From NCBI RefSeq assembly GCF_947492365.1, contig NZ_CANLMB010000001.1, forward strand, positions 1,116,001 through 1,180,000: DNA of 64,000 nt, written 5' to 3'. Below are positions 9,069 through 17,997 of the stretch, one piece after another. The notes under the pieces were generated by a model. That model was not told the origin of the DNA, searched no databases, and saw only the letters and a program-made list of their open reading frames with translations. Position 1 is the stretch's first letter. Each line of letters starts with the position of its first letter. The position numbers and the translations under genes are program-made. The DNA is from an uncultured Erythrobacter sp. Lineage in GTDB: Bacteria > Pseudomonadota > Alphaproteobacteria > Sphingomonadales > Sphingomonadaceae.

Positions 9069-9407
9069 ATGTCGCTGGAAACCAACCAATCATCAGACGG
9101 GTTCGAACAGGTTGTCCTGGTCGGGCAATCGCTGCTCGCGCTTGGCGCGTTGCTGGCCTTTGTCTTTGCCCCGCGTGCAGATAGTCCGGTTGCGCTCTAC
9201 CCCGTCACCAAAGCTGCCACGCAGGCTATCCCGAATTTGCTCTCACAAGGCGGGACACAGGTGCTAGCGCGCGGTCAGCTCGACGGCTCCTATATCATTC
9301 GAGGGGATCGCCCCGGCCTGATCGACGCGCTCCTGCATGAAGGCGTACTGATCCTCAACGCCGCTGCGCCTGGTTGCGGGCCCCTCCCAGCAGGTCAAAC
9401 CGTATGA
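9069..9407 (+). CDS. Hypothetical protein with one membrane segment, coupled to a chemoreceptor
   Basis: Predicted protein of 112 residues, not recognised. It has a short polar N-terminus, one hydrophobic segment (about 17-35, VVLVGQSLLALGALLAFVF), then a region with TQVLARGQLDGSYIIRGDRPG and DALLHEGVLILNAAAPGCG. The stop overlaps the ATG of the downstream chemoreceptor (ATGA at 9404-9407), so the two are probably co-translated. The orientation prediction is a cytoplasmic N-terminus and periplasmic C-terminal part, which would suit an accessory to the receptor; that role is inference only. Confidence 0.7.
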   Translation: MSLETNQSSDGFEQVVLVGQSLLALGALLAFVFAPRADSPVALYPVTKAATQAIPNLLSQGGTQVLARGQLDGSYIIRGDRPGLIDALLHEGVLILNAAAPGCGPLPAGQTV

Positions 9408-10903
9408 ACGCCAATGTCGAAGTCTTGCGCCGTCAAGGCATCCTGCTCGTCACTGTGTGCGGGTGGCTGACAACTCTTGCCCTGTGTCTGATGTCGATCG
9501 GATTTGGCGAGAATGCGCTGGTAGCCGCCTTTGCAAGCGCGCTTTTCAACGCGCTGCCGAGCTATTGTGCATGGCGCAAGCGAACCGATCCACCGGCGCG
9601 AATGGTCGTGGCATTGATGGCCGCGATCCAGCCGGCGCTGCTGGTCTACGCGATGCAGGGGTCGCTGTGGCAGCTCGATATGCATCTCTATTTTCTGGTC
9701 GCCCTCGCAGCGCTTACTTTGCTGTGCGACATTCGCGCGATCATCGCCGCCTGCCTGCTGATCGCCGCGCATCACGCAATCCTGTCCTTTGCCGCGCCGG
9801 ACTGGGTGTTCTGGGGCGGCGGAGGATTGGTGCGGGTGATGATCCACGCGAATGCGGTTCTGGTGATCGGGTCGGTGCTGTGCTGGATCGGATTGGGCTA
9901 TCGCGACGTCCTCAGATCGATGGAAGAAGAGCGCGCGAAAAGCGCCGAACAGGCCGAGAAGTTGAAGCAGGCCTCGCTTACTCTCGAAGAAGCTCTTGGC
10001 CGGGTAGAGGCCGAACGCGAAGCCAGCGCGAAAGAACGCGAGGAAGTCGCAGCCCGGCGTAGAGCCGAATATGCAGCGGTTGCCGAAGATTTTGAACGCT
10101 CGGTCAATGCCGTCACCCATTCGGTTGCGGCCACTTCGCAGCTGATGGAGCGGACAGCGCGTTCACTGACAAAGCTGGCCGAGCAAGCTGGTGACGACGC
10201 ACGCGATGTGCTCGGTTCAGCCGAAACCGCCAGCAAAGCTGCCAACACGGTTGCGCGCGGCGTGGCCGAGCTGTCCAGCTCGATTGCCAATATCTCGGTT
10301 AATGTCAGCCAGCAGACCGAACTGACCGCGCGCGCCACGGATAAATCGGGCGGCGGCGGGCAAGCAGTCGGATCCCTGACCGAGCAATCCAAGACCATTG
10401 GCGAGGCAACCCGTGCGATCGTGCGCATTGCCGAGCGGACCAACCTCCTGTCGCTCAACGCGGCCATCGAGGCCGCAACCGCAGGGGCATCGGGACGCGG
10501 CTTCACCATTGTTGCACAAGAGGTGAAGGCGCTTGCCAATCAGGCGGGGCAAGCGGCCACACAGATCGATAACTTCCTCTCCGGCGTCCGCTCGGGCACT
10601 CTAGAGGCCGAACGCAGCTTTAGCGCCATCGACGAAGTAATTTCCGAGCTGGACGGCGCGGCAACTTCGATCCGTCACGCGGTCGAAGACCAGCGCCAGT
10701 CTGCCGATGCAATCGAGCACTTCGCTCGCAATGCGGCTGGAGAAGTGGACCAGATGGTCACCCGCTCACGCGCTTTGGCAGAACGCTCTATGGAGGCCAA
10801 GTCGATGCTGGTGGAGCTGGATAAGGCGGCTGCGGCGCTTACGGAGAATGTGCAATTGCTCGAGAATTCAGCCAGCAGCTTCAGCCAGCGGCTGCGCGTC
10901 TAG
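9404..10903 (+). CDS. Methyl-accepting chemotaxis protein
   Basis: Chemoreceptor of 499 residues. The N-terminal 165 residues form a bundle of hydrophobic segments with no clear periplasmic sensor domain, followed by a coiled coil (about 170-225, rich in Glu, Lys and Arg) and the signalling domain. The hairpin tip, with IVRIAERTNLLSLNAAIEAA and GRGFTIVAQEVKALANQ, is at about 340-385. A HAMP domain and a C-terminal CheR-tethering pentapeptide are not evident. No che genes are in the window, so this is an orphan receptor that may sense a membrane or energy state. The start at 9404 overlaps the preceding stop. It converges with, and overlaps by four bases, the next gene. Confidence 0.9.
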   Translation: MNANVEVLRRQGILLVTVCGWLTTLALCLMSIGFGENALVAAFASALFNALPSYCAWRKRTDPPARMVVALMAAIQPALLVYAMQGSLWQLDMHLYFLVALAALTLLCDIRAIIAACLLIAAHHAILSFAAPDWVFWGGGGLVRVMIHANAVLVIGSVLCWIGLGYRDVLRSMEEERAKSAEQAEKLKQASLTLEEALGRVEAEREASAKEREEVAARRRAEYAAVAEDFERSVNAVTHSVAATSQLMERTARSLTKLAEQAGDDARDVLGSAETASKAANTVARGVAELSSSIANISVNVSQQTELTARATDKSGGGGQAVGSLTEQSKTIGEATRAIVRIAERTNLLSLNAAIEAATAGASGRGFTIVAQEVKALANQAGQAATQIDNFLSGVRSGTLEAERSFSAIDEVISELDGAATSIRHAVEDQRQSADAIEHFARNAAGEVDQMVTRSRALAERSMEAKSMLVELDKAAAALTENVQLLENSASSFSQRLRV

Positions 10904-11472
10904 CGCTGCCGTTCAAACTGAGCGAGCGCCTGACTTACCGCGACGATATTCTCGCCGAAGACCAGAAATTCCGATTGCGCGTTGCGATAGGTGATCCCGC
11001 CCGCCGCGTTGATATAGGCCTGAAGCACCACAATCCCATCACCATTGCGGAACACTTTGACCGATATGGATGTGTCGTTGAGCCGGTTCAGGAATACATC
11101 CAACTCGGCGAGCGAGCTAGCGTTCACACCGGTATAGACCGCGAGCATCATCAGCCCCAGACACCCCGTCTCCTGCGAGCAGGCGCGCGGGGAGAGCGTG
11201 AAGTTCAAGCCTCCTTCGGCATTCGCGCGGTAATTGGTGTGCCCGTCAATGCTCGCTTCGGTCTGCCAGGTCGCGCGGATATCCTGCAACAGATAGGTAA
11301 CGGTAGCATCGTCGAACTGCGTGACGAATTGCGGCCTTTGCGTCTGCGGCGCAGGTTGAGACGGCTGCGGCTGAACGGTTTGCGTTGCTTGCGCCTGAGC
11401 CGCACCCGGCAAAGCGCCAAGCGTCAGAACGAGTGTCGCGATCGCGGCTGCAAGTGTTTTTCTTAGAACCAT
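10900..11472 (-). CDS. Secreted YbjN-domain protein
   Basis: Protein of 190 residues with a signal peptide (MVLRKTLAAAIATLVLTLGALPGAAQAQ), a Gln/Pro-rich linker (QTVQPQPSQPAPQTQRPQ), and a YbjN-like fold. The fold includes a segment resembling the family core: a strand with NFTLSPRACSQETGCLGLMML, then FLNRLNDTSISVKVFRNGDGIVVLQAYINAAGGI. YbjN-type domains resemble type III secretion chaperones, and most have no defined role. The ATG at 11472 starts the signal peptide; the longer frame to 11538 is not supported. It is followed in the same direction by no close gene and lies 74 bases from the related 11547-12044 gene. Confidence 0.75.
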   Translation of the reverse strand: MVLRKTLAAAIATLVLTLGALPGAAQAQATQTVQPQPSQPAPQTQRPQFVTQFDDATVTYLLQDIRATWQTEASIDGHTNYRANAEGGLNFTLSPRACSQETGCLGLMMLAVYTGVNASSLAELDVFLNRLNDTSISVKVFRNGDGIVVLQAYINAAGGITYRNAQSEFLVFGENIVAVSQALAQFERQR

Positions 11473-11546
11473 GCGCCTAGGATAGCCGCTTTGGTTGCCC
11501 GCGCAATGTGGTTGTAACGACTTGCCCCCGAGCGGCACGGATTGAA

Positions 11547-12044
11547 TCAGTCGTCCTTACTCTCGGCAAAAACCATCTCGGCTGCCAGTTCGACCGTGCG
11601 GCTGAAATGGGTGAGCGATTGAAGGAAGACCTCACGCGGGATCCCCTCGCCCGTTACGATGTCCCACGAGACTGTAGGATCGCCGTCCTCATTGAGCCGC
11701 ACCGAAGCAAAGCGCAGCCGCTGGCTGATCGCCAAGGCTTCTTCGCGTGTCCACGGCTTGTCCCGGTCAAAGCCCGCAGACAATTGGAGCGAGTCGCAAT
11801 TGTCGTTGGTCGTTTCGTCGCAGCCGTAGAAATAGACCTCCAAGGCCAGCCCCTCGACCTCGGTCTTGATCAACGGATCGCCGATCCCGTCTTCGGTCAG
11901 CTCGACGTCATATCCCGCATTCATCATCACAATGGCGAGCTCTGCGGGATTGCCGGCGCTGACCGTCTCGATCTCGTTCTGCGCAGCTGCGGGCGCTGCA
12001 ATGCCGAGGGCGAGCGTCAATAAGATCATGCAGACACGCTGCAT
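11547..12044 (-). CDS. Secreted YbjN-domain protein, second copy
   Basis: Protein of 165 residues with a cleavable signal peptide (MQRVCMILLTLALGIAAPAAAQ) and a YbjN-like domain (LAIVMMNAGYDVELTEDGIGDPLIKTEVEG, then VYFYGCDETTNDNCDSLQLSAGF). The CxxCD spacing in this segment parallels the CSQETGCLGL part of the 10900-11472 protein, so the two are probably divergent paralogues sharing a surface cysteine pair. It lies 8 bases downstream of rimK on the same strand and could be its operon partner. Function is unknown. Confidence 0.75.
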   Translation of the reverse strand: MQRVCMILLTLALGIAAPAAAQNEIETVSAGNPAELAIVMMNAGYDVELTEDGIGDPLIKTEVEGLALEVYFYGCDETTNDNCDSLQLSAGFDRDKPWTREEALAISQRLRFASVRLNEDGDPTVSWDIVTGEGIPREVFLQSLTHFSRTVELAAEMVFAESKDD

Positions 12045-12052
12045 AGAGACGC

Positions 12053-12958
12053 CTAGCCCTTGCCCTTGGTCTTGGTCGCGCCGGCCTTGGCCTTTGCTTC
12101 TATGAACTGGATGATCTGGCCAGCGACATCCTTGCCGGTTGCCTTCTCGATGCCCTCAAGTCCGGGGGAAGAATTGACTTCCATGATCACCGGACCGTGA
12201 TTGGAGCGCAGCATGTCCACGCCGCAAACGTTGAGCCCCATTCGGTGCGCGGCACGCACCGCGGTTGAGCGTTCCTCCGGCGTGATCTTGATCACCTCCG
12301 CGCTGCCGCCGCGGTGGAGGTTGGAACGGAAGTCATCGGCCGCGCCGGTGCGTTTCATCGCCGCGACGACCTTTCCGCCGACTACCAAAGCGCGGATATC
12401 GGTGCCGCCCGCTTCCTTGATGAATTCCTGCACCAGAATATTGACGTTGGCGCCGCGAAACGCCTCAATCACGGACTTCGCGCTCGACATGGTTTCGGCA
12501 AGCACAACCCCGATCCCCTGCGTCCCTTCGAGCAGTTTGATCACGACCGGCGGGCCATTGACGGCCTTGATAATCTCTTCGGCCTGCTTGGGATCGTTGG
12601 CATAGGCGGTCAGCGGCAGACCCAGCCCGTGCTTGGCGAGGATTTGCATGCTGCGTAATTTGTCGCGGCTGCGCCCGATTGCGACGCTTTCATTGAGCGG
12701 CCACACCCCGCCCATTTCAAACTGGCGAAGCACTGCAAGGCCGTAATTGGTAATCGAAGCCCCGATGCGCGGGATCACCGCATCATAGCCGCGCACGGTC
12801 TCACCATTATAACTCACCGTCGGGCGGTGGCTGGCAATATGGACGGTGCAGCGCAGCGTGTTGAGAATGTCGAACTGGTGCCCCCGTTCTTCGGCGGCCT
12901 CTTTCAGCCGCTTGTGCGAATAGAGGTTCGCGTTTCGCGCCATCATCGCAATTTTCAT
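12053..12958 (-). CDS. rimK: RimK-type alpha-L-glutamate ligase
   Basis: ATP-grasp ligase of 301 residues. RimK adds glutamate residues to the C-terminus of ribosomal protein bS6. The N-terminal domain opens [14 protein letters not shown] and the ATP-grasp core shows [21 protein letters not shown], an acidic metal-binding site [17 protein letters not shown], and [17 protein letters not shown]. The start at 12958 shares a base with the stop of rimB (TAATG). The pairing with rimB supports the bS6-modifying role over other RimK-like ligases. Homologues that make other gamma- or alpha-glutamyl products exist, so the substrate is an inference. Confidence 0.87.
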   Translation of the reverse strand: MKIAMMARNANLYSHKRLKEAAEERGHQFDILNTLRCTVHIASHRPTVSYNGETVRGYDAVIPRIGASITNYGLAVLRQFEMGGVWPLNESVAIGRSRDKLRSMQILAKHGLGLPLTAYANDPKQAEEIIKAVNGPPVVIKLLEGTQGIGVVLAETMSSAKSVIEAFRGANVNILVQEFIKEAGGTDIRALVVGGKVVAAMKRTGAADDFRSNLHRGGSAEVIKITPEERSTAVRAAHRMGLNVCGVDMLRSNHGPVIMEVNSSPGLEGIEKATGKDVAGQIIQFIEAKAKAGATKTKGKG

Positions 12959-13410
12959 TATCGGGGAGCTCCTTTCGGGCCAGGTGATTGCAGCCACGAG
13001 CGCCCGCTATCGACCACGAAGCGGCGCCGCAACGCTGTTCTTCCTATCAGCATCGGAAACTTCATGTCGGACCGGTCGGCCAATGAGAATTCGGCACGGA
13101 ATTCCACATTGCCAATGCGCAATGGCGTTTTGATGACAAAGCGGCTTTGTGTTTCCCCATTAGAGCTTGTTATTCCGCGCTTGTCGACCTGAACCGCCTC
13201 CCCTTCATGCGCGATATCGTCCCAATCGACCGCAAAGCGCACAAACGGCTTACCCTCGCGCTCGAATTCCTCAAGCACGCGGGCGTGGAGCGAGGATGTG
13301 CGCGCGCCGGTGTCGATCTTGGCCGGAATGCCGGTGAGTGCGATTCCGGGCAGATCGACCAGCTCGCGCCAGCCTACGACCTTAAGCGGCTCGCGCGCCT
13401 TAATTGCCAA
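12958..13410 (-). CDS. rimB: RimB-like retropepsin-fold protease (DUF785 / 'ATP-dependent zinc protease' family)
   Basis: Protein of 150 residues of the family annotated as ATP-dependent zinc protease, with an aspartic-protease-like active site: the motif [13 protein letters not shown] has Asp33-Thr-Gly-Ala. A conserved [10 protein letters not shown] closes the fold. In Pseudomonas the homologue RimB is reported to act with RimK on bS6. I chose the TTG at 13410: GGAGG lies six bases upstream inside the 3' end of the preceding gene, and the TTG overlaps that gene's stop. The frame remains open to 13551, but that part has no family similarity. It is coupled to rimK (TAATG). Confidence 0.82.
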   Translation of the reverse strand: MAIKAREPLKVVGWRELVDLPGIALTGIPAKIDTGARTSSLHARVLEEFEREGKPFVRFAVDWDDIAHEGEAVQVDKRGITSSNGETQSRFVIKTPLRIGNVEFRAEFSLADRSDMKFPMLIGRTALRRRFVVDSGRSWLQSPGPKGAPR

Positions 13411-14485
13411 AGAAGTCCTCCACCGGATCAAAGATCGCCATGCCGTCGCCTCCGTCTCCGGTAGGCAGGCGGCGCAGCACTTCGCCGCTTGCGTAATCGA
13501 CCTCGGCAATCGTGTCGCTCGCGGTTTCGGCAACATAGATGCGGCTGCCATCGTCCGACCACAGGATCGTCACCTGAAAGCGCTCTTCGGCCTCTTCGGG
13601 GCTGGAGACAGCGATGGAGCGGACCACTTCCCCGCTGGCAAGGTCGATCACCGTAAGCCCGCCATCAGCAAGGTCAGAGGTGATCGCAACATCGTCTTGC
13701 GGTCTGACCAGCAGGCGCAACGGGAAACGGCCCGTATCAACCGTCTTGCGCACTTCCATCGTGGTTGGATCAAGCTCGAACGCCTGATTGGAACCGCGCG
13801 CCGACACCCACAGCGCATTGTGATCGGGTGCAAGCGAAATGCCTTCCGGCTCCTCACCCACAGTGACCGAAACCGGAGCAGCTCCGCCTGAAAGATCGAT
13901 CCGCGTGACAGTGCGCGAGCCGAGATCGGTGGTCCATGCGGCGCTGCCATCCGGTGCGACTGCGAGCATGTGGCTGCCACGTTGTCCGGTTGGAAATTCG
14001 GTCAACTCCGGTTTGCCGTCTTCTCCCGATGTGATCCGGAAGATCGACTGGCGCCCCTCGGCAGTGGCGTAGATCACGCCGCTCTCTGCCCAGACAATGC
14101 CATGCGGACGGGCATTCGTTCCCAGATCCACACTGGCAAGCCGTTCAAGACTATCGGTGGCGAAGACATCGACCGACGTCCCGCCATAACAGGCGACCGC
14201 AAGCATGTTGCCCTTGGGTGAGAGCGCCAGCTCATGCGGGTTTGCGCAAGTCGGAACCCGCGATGTCTCCTCGCCGCTTTCCAGATCGATCACTGACAAT
14301 GAGTTACCGCGCTTGTTGGTGACAAACAGCGTCGGCGTAATCTCGGCGAAGTCGCGCTCACCCAATGGGGGGTAGTCAACATAGCCTTCGCCCGCATTGC
14401 CGGCCTGCTCGCCCGGAGCACAGGCCCCGAGCGAGAGAGCGCCAAGCGCTAGAGCCGCAAGCGGCGCAAAGGCAGCGCGGATCAT
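13400..14485 (-). CDS. Lipoprotein with YVTN-type seven-bladed beta-propeller
   Basis: Protein of 361 residues. An N-terminal signal with lipobox LGAC (MIRAAFAPLAALALGALSLGAC) predicts a lipid-anchored periplasmic or outer-membrane protein. The rest is a run of propeller repeats with blade-type motifs such as VIDLESGEE, FATDSLERLASVDLG, VTRIDLSG, LDPTTMEVRKTVDTGRFP, VIDLASGEVV and VDYASGEVLRRLPTG. The ATG at 14485 overlaps the stop of the M2 peptidase gene (TGATG), so they form an operon. Function is unknown; such propellers bind ligands or act as scaffolds. Confidence 0.82.
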   Translation of the reverse strand: MIRAAFAPLAALALGALSLGACAPGEQAGNAGEGYVDYPPLGERDFAEITPTLFVTNKRGNSLSVIDLESGEETSRVPTCANPHELALSPKGNMLAVACYGGTSVDVFATDSLERLASVDLGTNARPHGIVWAESGVIYATAEGRQSIFRITSGEDGKPELTEFPTGQRGSHMLAVAPDGSAAWTTDLGSRTVTRIDLSGGAAPVSVTVGEEPEGISLAPDHNALWVSARGSNQAFELDPTTMEVRKTVDTGRFPLRLLVRPQDDVAITSDLADGGLTVIDLASGEVVRSIAVSSPEEAEERFQVTILWSDDGSRIYVAETASDTIAEVDYASGEVLRRLPTGDGGDGMAIFDPVEDFFGN

Positions 14486-16362
14486 CACCAACCGGCCTCG
14501 TGGCCCTCATTCTGCTCTTCGAGCCATTCCATCAGCGGAGCGAAATATTCGACCATCGCGGTGCCGTTCATCTGCCGCTCGCCAGTGAAGGCTTCGAGCG
14601 CGTCGGGCCACGGCACCGAAGCGCCGAGTTCGAGCATCGCGTTGAGGTTCTCGCCCACTTCCTCGTTGCCGTAGAACGAGCAGCGGTGCAGCGGCCCTTC
14701 CCATCCGGCCTGATCGCAGGCCGCCTTGTAGAATTGGAACTGGAGCAACCGCGCGAGGAAGTAGCGGGTGTAGCTGACATTGCCCGGAACGTGATATTTC
14801 GCGCCCGGATCGAAGCCATCTGCGGGACGCTCTACCGGCGGCGTGATACCCTGATACTCAAGCCGCAAATCGGTCCATGCCGAGTTGTAATCCTCCGGCG
14901 CGACTGATCCGTCGAACAGGCTCCAGCGATAGCGGTCAACCAGCAGACCGAATGGCAGGAACGCAACCTTGTCCATCGCCTGACGCAGCAACAGGCCGAT
15001 ATCCTTGTCTTCGCTCGGCACCTGGCTCTCTTCGAGCATGCCGATCTGGACGAGATATTCGGGCGTGATCGACAGCGCGATCATGTCACCGATAGCCTCG
15101 TGGAACCCGTCATTCGCGCCGGTCAGGTAGAGGAAATCCTGATTGTTATAGGCGCGCTGGTAATAATTGTGGCCCAGCTCGTGGTGGATCGTGATGAAGT
15201 CATCGGCATTGGGGCGGATGCACATCTTGATGCGTAGATCGTCGATATTGTCGATGTTCCATGCAGAGGCGTGGCAGACCACTTCGCGGTCGGCAGGCTT
15301 CACAAACTGGCTGCGCTCCCAGAACGTATCTGGCAGCGGTTCAAAGCCGAGCGAGGAGAAGAACTGCTCACCCACGCGGGTCATTTCAACCGCATCCAGC
15401 TCGCGCTCGGTGATCAGATCGGTGAGGTCATAGCCGATATCGCCAGCACCTTCGGGAGCGACGAGCGGGTAGATATTGCCCCATTCCTGCGCCCACATAT
15501 TGCCCAGCAGATCGGCGCGGATCGGACCGGTCGCTGACTGCACTTCGTCGCCATAATGCTCGTTCAGCTTGCGGCGGACATAGGTGTGAAGCGCGACATA
15601 GAGCGGCTTGACCTCTTGCCACATCCGCTCGGTTTCGGCGGCGAATTCTTCGGGCGACATGTCGTAGCCGGAACGCCACATCGTGCCGAGATCGTCAAAG
15701 CCCAGCTCCTGCGCGCCTTCATTCGCGATGCCGACCATGCGGGTGTAATCCTCGCGCATCGGAGCGCCGACATTGTCGTGCCAACTCGCCCACATTTCGG
15801 CGAGTTCCTCGGGCGTGCGTTCCAGATTGCCCATCTCGGCTTCGATGTCCGAACCGTTGATTTCCTCGCCATTGAGCGTGCCGCGGCCCTGCCCGTATTG
15901 CGCGCCCAGATCGGTTGCGATTTGCGAGAGCTCTTCGGCAGCCCCATCGCGCGCAGGCGCAGGCAGGCCAACGCTGTAGCGCAGCATGTTGAGCTTGCGC
16001 GCCACATCGGGATCAAGTCCCTCGACTTCGGCATATTTCGCGGCCTCGGTCGCGAAGCCCACACCCATCAGAGTAAGCTCCGCGCCATATTGCGAGGCGA
16101 GCGTGTTGGAATCGTGGTTGATATTGGTCGCCTGCAACCACGACACATGGCCGAAGGTTACGGAGAATTCGGCATATTCCGCTTCGACCGCTGCAACGAA
16201 GTCGGCAGCGCCTTCAGGCGTAAGCGGGAATTGCGTCTCGGCGGAAGCTTCGGAAGCGCCGGCTTCCTCATGCGCTTCGGCAAAGGCGGGCGCACTGGCC
16301 GCGCAAAGCGAAATGGCGAGCGCTGCGGCCGAAGCCTTGAGCGACAGGTTGGTGAGTTTCAT
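14485..16362 (-). CDS. M2 family peptidyl-dipeptidase (angiotensin-converting-enzyme-like)
   Basis: Zinc metallopeptidase of 625 residues, secreted through a signal peptide (first 28 residues, ending AFAEA). The gluzincin motif HHELGH places the metal ligands at His394 and His398, with catalytic Glu395 and the third ligand Glu422 in GFHEAIGD. Size and spacing match bacterial ACE homologues, which remove C-terminal dipeptides. It is coupled by TGATG to the beta-propeller lipoprotein, so both probably work on peptides in the periplasm. Chloride-site and inhibitor residues were not assessed. Confidence 0.93.
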   Translation of the reverse strand: MKLTNLSLKASAAALAISLCAASAPAFAEAHEEAGASEASAETQFPLTPEGAADFVAAVEAEYAEFSVTFGHVSWLQATNINHDSNTLASQYGAELTLMGVGFATEAAKYAEVEGLDPDVARKLNMLRYSVGLPAPARDGAAEELSQIATDLGAQYGQGRGTLNGEEINGSDIEAEMGNLERTPEELAEMWASWHDNVGAPMREDYTRMVGIANEGAQELGFDDLGTMWRSGYDMSPEEFAAETERMWQEVKPLYVALHTYVRRKLNEHYGDEVQSATGPIRADLLGNMWAQEWGNIYPLVAPEGAGDIGYDLTDLITERELDAVEMTRVGEQFFSSLGFEPLPDTFWERSQFVKPADREVVCHASAWNIDNIDDLRIKMCIRPNADDFITIHHELGHNYYQRAYNNQDFLYLTGANDGFHEAIGDMIALSITPEYLVQIGMLEESQVPSEDKDIGLLLRQAMDKVAFLPFGLLVDRYRWSLFDGSVAPEDYNSAWTDLRLEYQGITPPVERPADGFDPGAKYHVPGNVSYTRYFLARLLQFQFYKAACDQAGWEGPLHRCSFYGNEEVGENLNAMLELGASVPWPDALEAFTGERQMNGTAMVEYFAPLMEWLEEQNEGHEAGW

Positions 16363-16565
16363 GGCAAGCGGATCCTCTCTCTTGCAGATAATTCTGGGCG
16401 GGTTTCTGGACCGCTACGCTGCGCTTATCAAGCCGCTCTCGACGAAAACCGATCCATGACCGGACCGATCACGAAAAAGACCATAACCATCTGTAGCTTT
16501 GCTGCACCTATGCTGCGCAGCAAAGCGTTGGAATTCCAACAATAATGGTCAGATTCTTGGCGAAG

Positions 16566-17324
16566 TCATTCGCCGTCCAGAAAGGCCACAATCGCCTCGC
16601 CCAATTCGGGTTTGGTCACGCTGTTTAGATGCCCGCCCGGCACTTCGTAGTAGGTCGCATTGGGGAGCAGATCGGTTAGGTCTTGCGCAGAGCCATTGTC
16701 CTGATCCTCGTCGCCGCAAATCACGCCGGTTGGCATGGTGATATTGGCAAGGCCCGCGAGGTCAAAATTGCCCATTGCGTCGAGCAGCAGCCGCGCACCC
16801 ACGCGGTCCACCCCTTGCGACTTCAGAAAGGTGCGCGCGACATAGGCGGGGTCGCCGGGCTTGATCGTGTCGAACTCGTCGATCACCCGCTTGAAGTGTC
16901 CCGCGCGCCGCTCCCATTCAGCAAGGCCCGCAACGCCCATCCCGCAAATCGCGAGCTTGCGCGGAAACAGCACATGGTTTGCCACAGCATGGATCGAGGT
17001 GCGCGCACCCAGCGAGAAGCCGACAAGGTCATACTCGCCCTCGCCCAGCCCCAGATGCTCGATCAAAGCCGCTGCATCGCGCACCAGCACGCCTTCAGGG
17101 TAGGCGGAGGGATCATGCGGCGCCTCGCTGTCGCCATGGACACGAAAGTCGAGCATGATCGCTTCGTAGCCCGCTGCGGCGAGGCGTTCGTGGTGGCCCC
17201 ACTTGGTCCAGTTCATAAAGGCGCTGGAAAACAGGCCGTGAAGCAGGACAACCGGCGAGCCCTCTCCGGCGCGGTGAACCGCGAGGCGCGTGCCGTCGAA
17301 ACTCTGGAAATATTCAACCGCCAC
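16566..17324 (-). CDS. Alpha/beta hydrolase
   Basis: Alpha/beta hydrolase of 252 residues. The oxyanion region PVVLLHGLFSS is at 24-34, the nucleophile elbow GFSLGA carries Ser104, the acid is probably the Asp in ICGDEDQDN, and the His is in GGHLNSV near 235. The GTG at 17324 overlaps the stop of the upstream isomerase-like gene by 11 bases. Substrate is unknown; it is related to esterase- and epoxide-hydrolase-type proteins. Confidence 0.85.
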   Translation of the reverse strand: MAVEYFQSFDGTRLAVHRAGEGSPVVLLHGLFSSAFMNWTKWGHHERLAAAGYEAIMLDFRVHGDSEAPHDPSAYPEGVLVRDAAALIEHLGLGEGEYDLVGFSLGARTSIHAVANHVLFPRKLAICGMGVAGLAEWERRAGHFKRVIDEFDTIKPGDPAYVARTFLKSQGVDRVGARLLLDAMGNFDLAGLANITMPTGVICGDEDQDNGSAQDLTDLLPNATYYEVPGGHLNSVTKPELGEAIVAFLDGE

Positions 17325-17970
17325 GCTTCACCAGCCCCTTTTGCTCCATACGCCACTGCGCCATTTCGACGCGGTCCTGTCCGAAGAAGGGTTCGCCTTC
17401 AAAGACCAGAGTTGGCACGCCCCAATGGCCTGCTGCTTCGAGCGCCTGCTGGTTCGCCTCGATCTCTGCGTCGAGTGCGCCCGCATCGGAGTTCACCTCG
17501 GCATCAAGTTCGGTAAGGTCGAGTCCGGCACGCGCGGCGGCCCCGGCAAGGTGATCGCCCTCGTGCCACCCATCGACTTCGCCGGAAAAGATGATCCGGG
17601 AGACTTCATAGGCAAAGTCCATCCCTTTGCCCCGCCGCGAAGCCGCTTGTCCGAGCCGGACGGTCCGGCGGATCAGCGGTTGGTCTTTGGCGATCTTGCG
17701 CGTCTCAAGGTCCTGAACGACCGGATCAGGCCTCGGCCAGCGGATCGGGATGCCCAGATGCTCGCCCGCGCGCATCGAATCCATAAAGATATAGCGCGGC
17801 GCAGCGGGATTGCCGGTGAACAATATGTCGGGATCGCGTATCGCAATTGGCCAAACCGGGCGCAGCGCGATCTCAAGATCATATTCGCGCGCCATTTCGC
17901 GATAGCGCCCGATGGCGAGATAGGAATAGGGCGAGCGGAAGCTGAAGAACAGATCGGCTTTAAGTGTCAT
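17314..17970 (-). CDS. 2-hydroxychromene-2-carboxylate isomerase family protein (DsbA-like fold)
   Basis: Kappa-class GST / HCCA-isomerase family protein of 218 residues. It opens with LFFSFRSPYSYLAIGRY, where Ser or Tyr takes the place of the cysteine pair of true DsbA proteins, and ends with the cis-Pro region WGVPTLVFEGEPFFGQDR. Classical members isomerise 2-hydroxychromene-2-carboxylate in naphthalene degradation and use glutathione. No aromatic-degradation operon is present here, so the physiological substrate is uncertain. It is translationally coupled to an alpha/beta hydrolase. Confidence 0.85.
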   Translation of the reverse strand: MTLKADLFFSFRSPYSYLAIGRYREMAREYDLEIALRPVWPIAIRDPDILFTGNPAAPRYIFMDSMRAGEHLGIPIRWPRPDPVVQDLETRKIAKDQPLIRRTVRLGQAASRRGKGMDFAYEVSRIIFSGEVDGWHEGDHLAGAAARAGLDLTELDAEVNSDAGALDAEIEANQQALEAAGHWGVPTLVFEGEPFFGQDRVEMAQWRMEQKGLVKRGG

Positions 17971-17997
17971 CGCGCTGATATCCCTATCTGAAAAACT

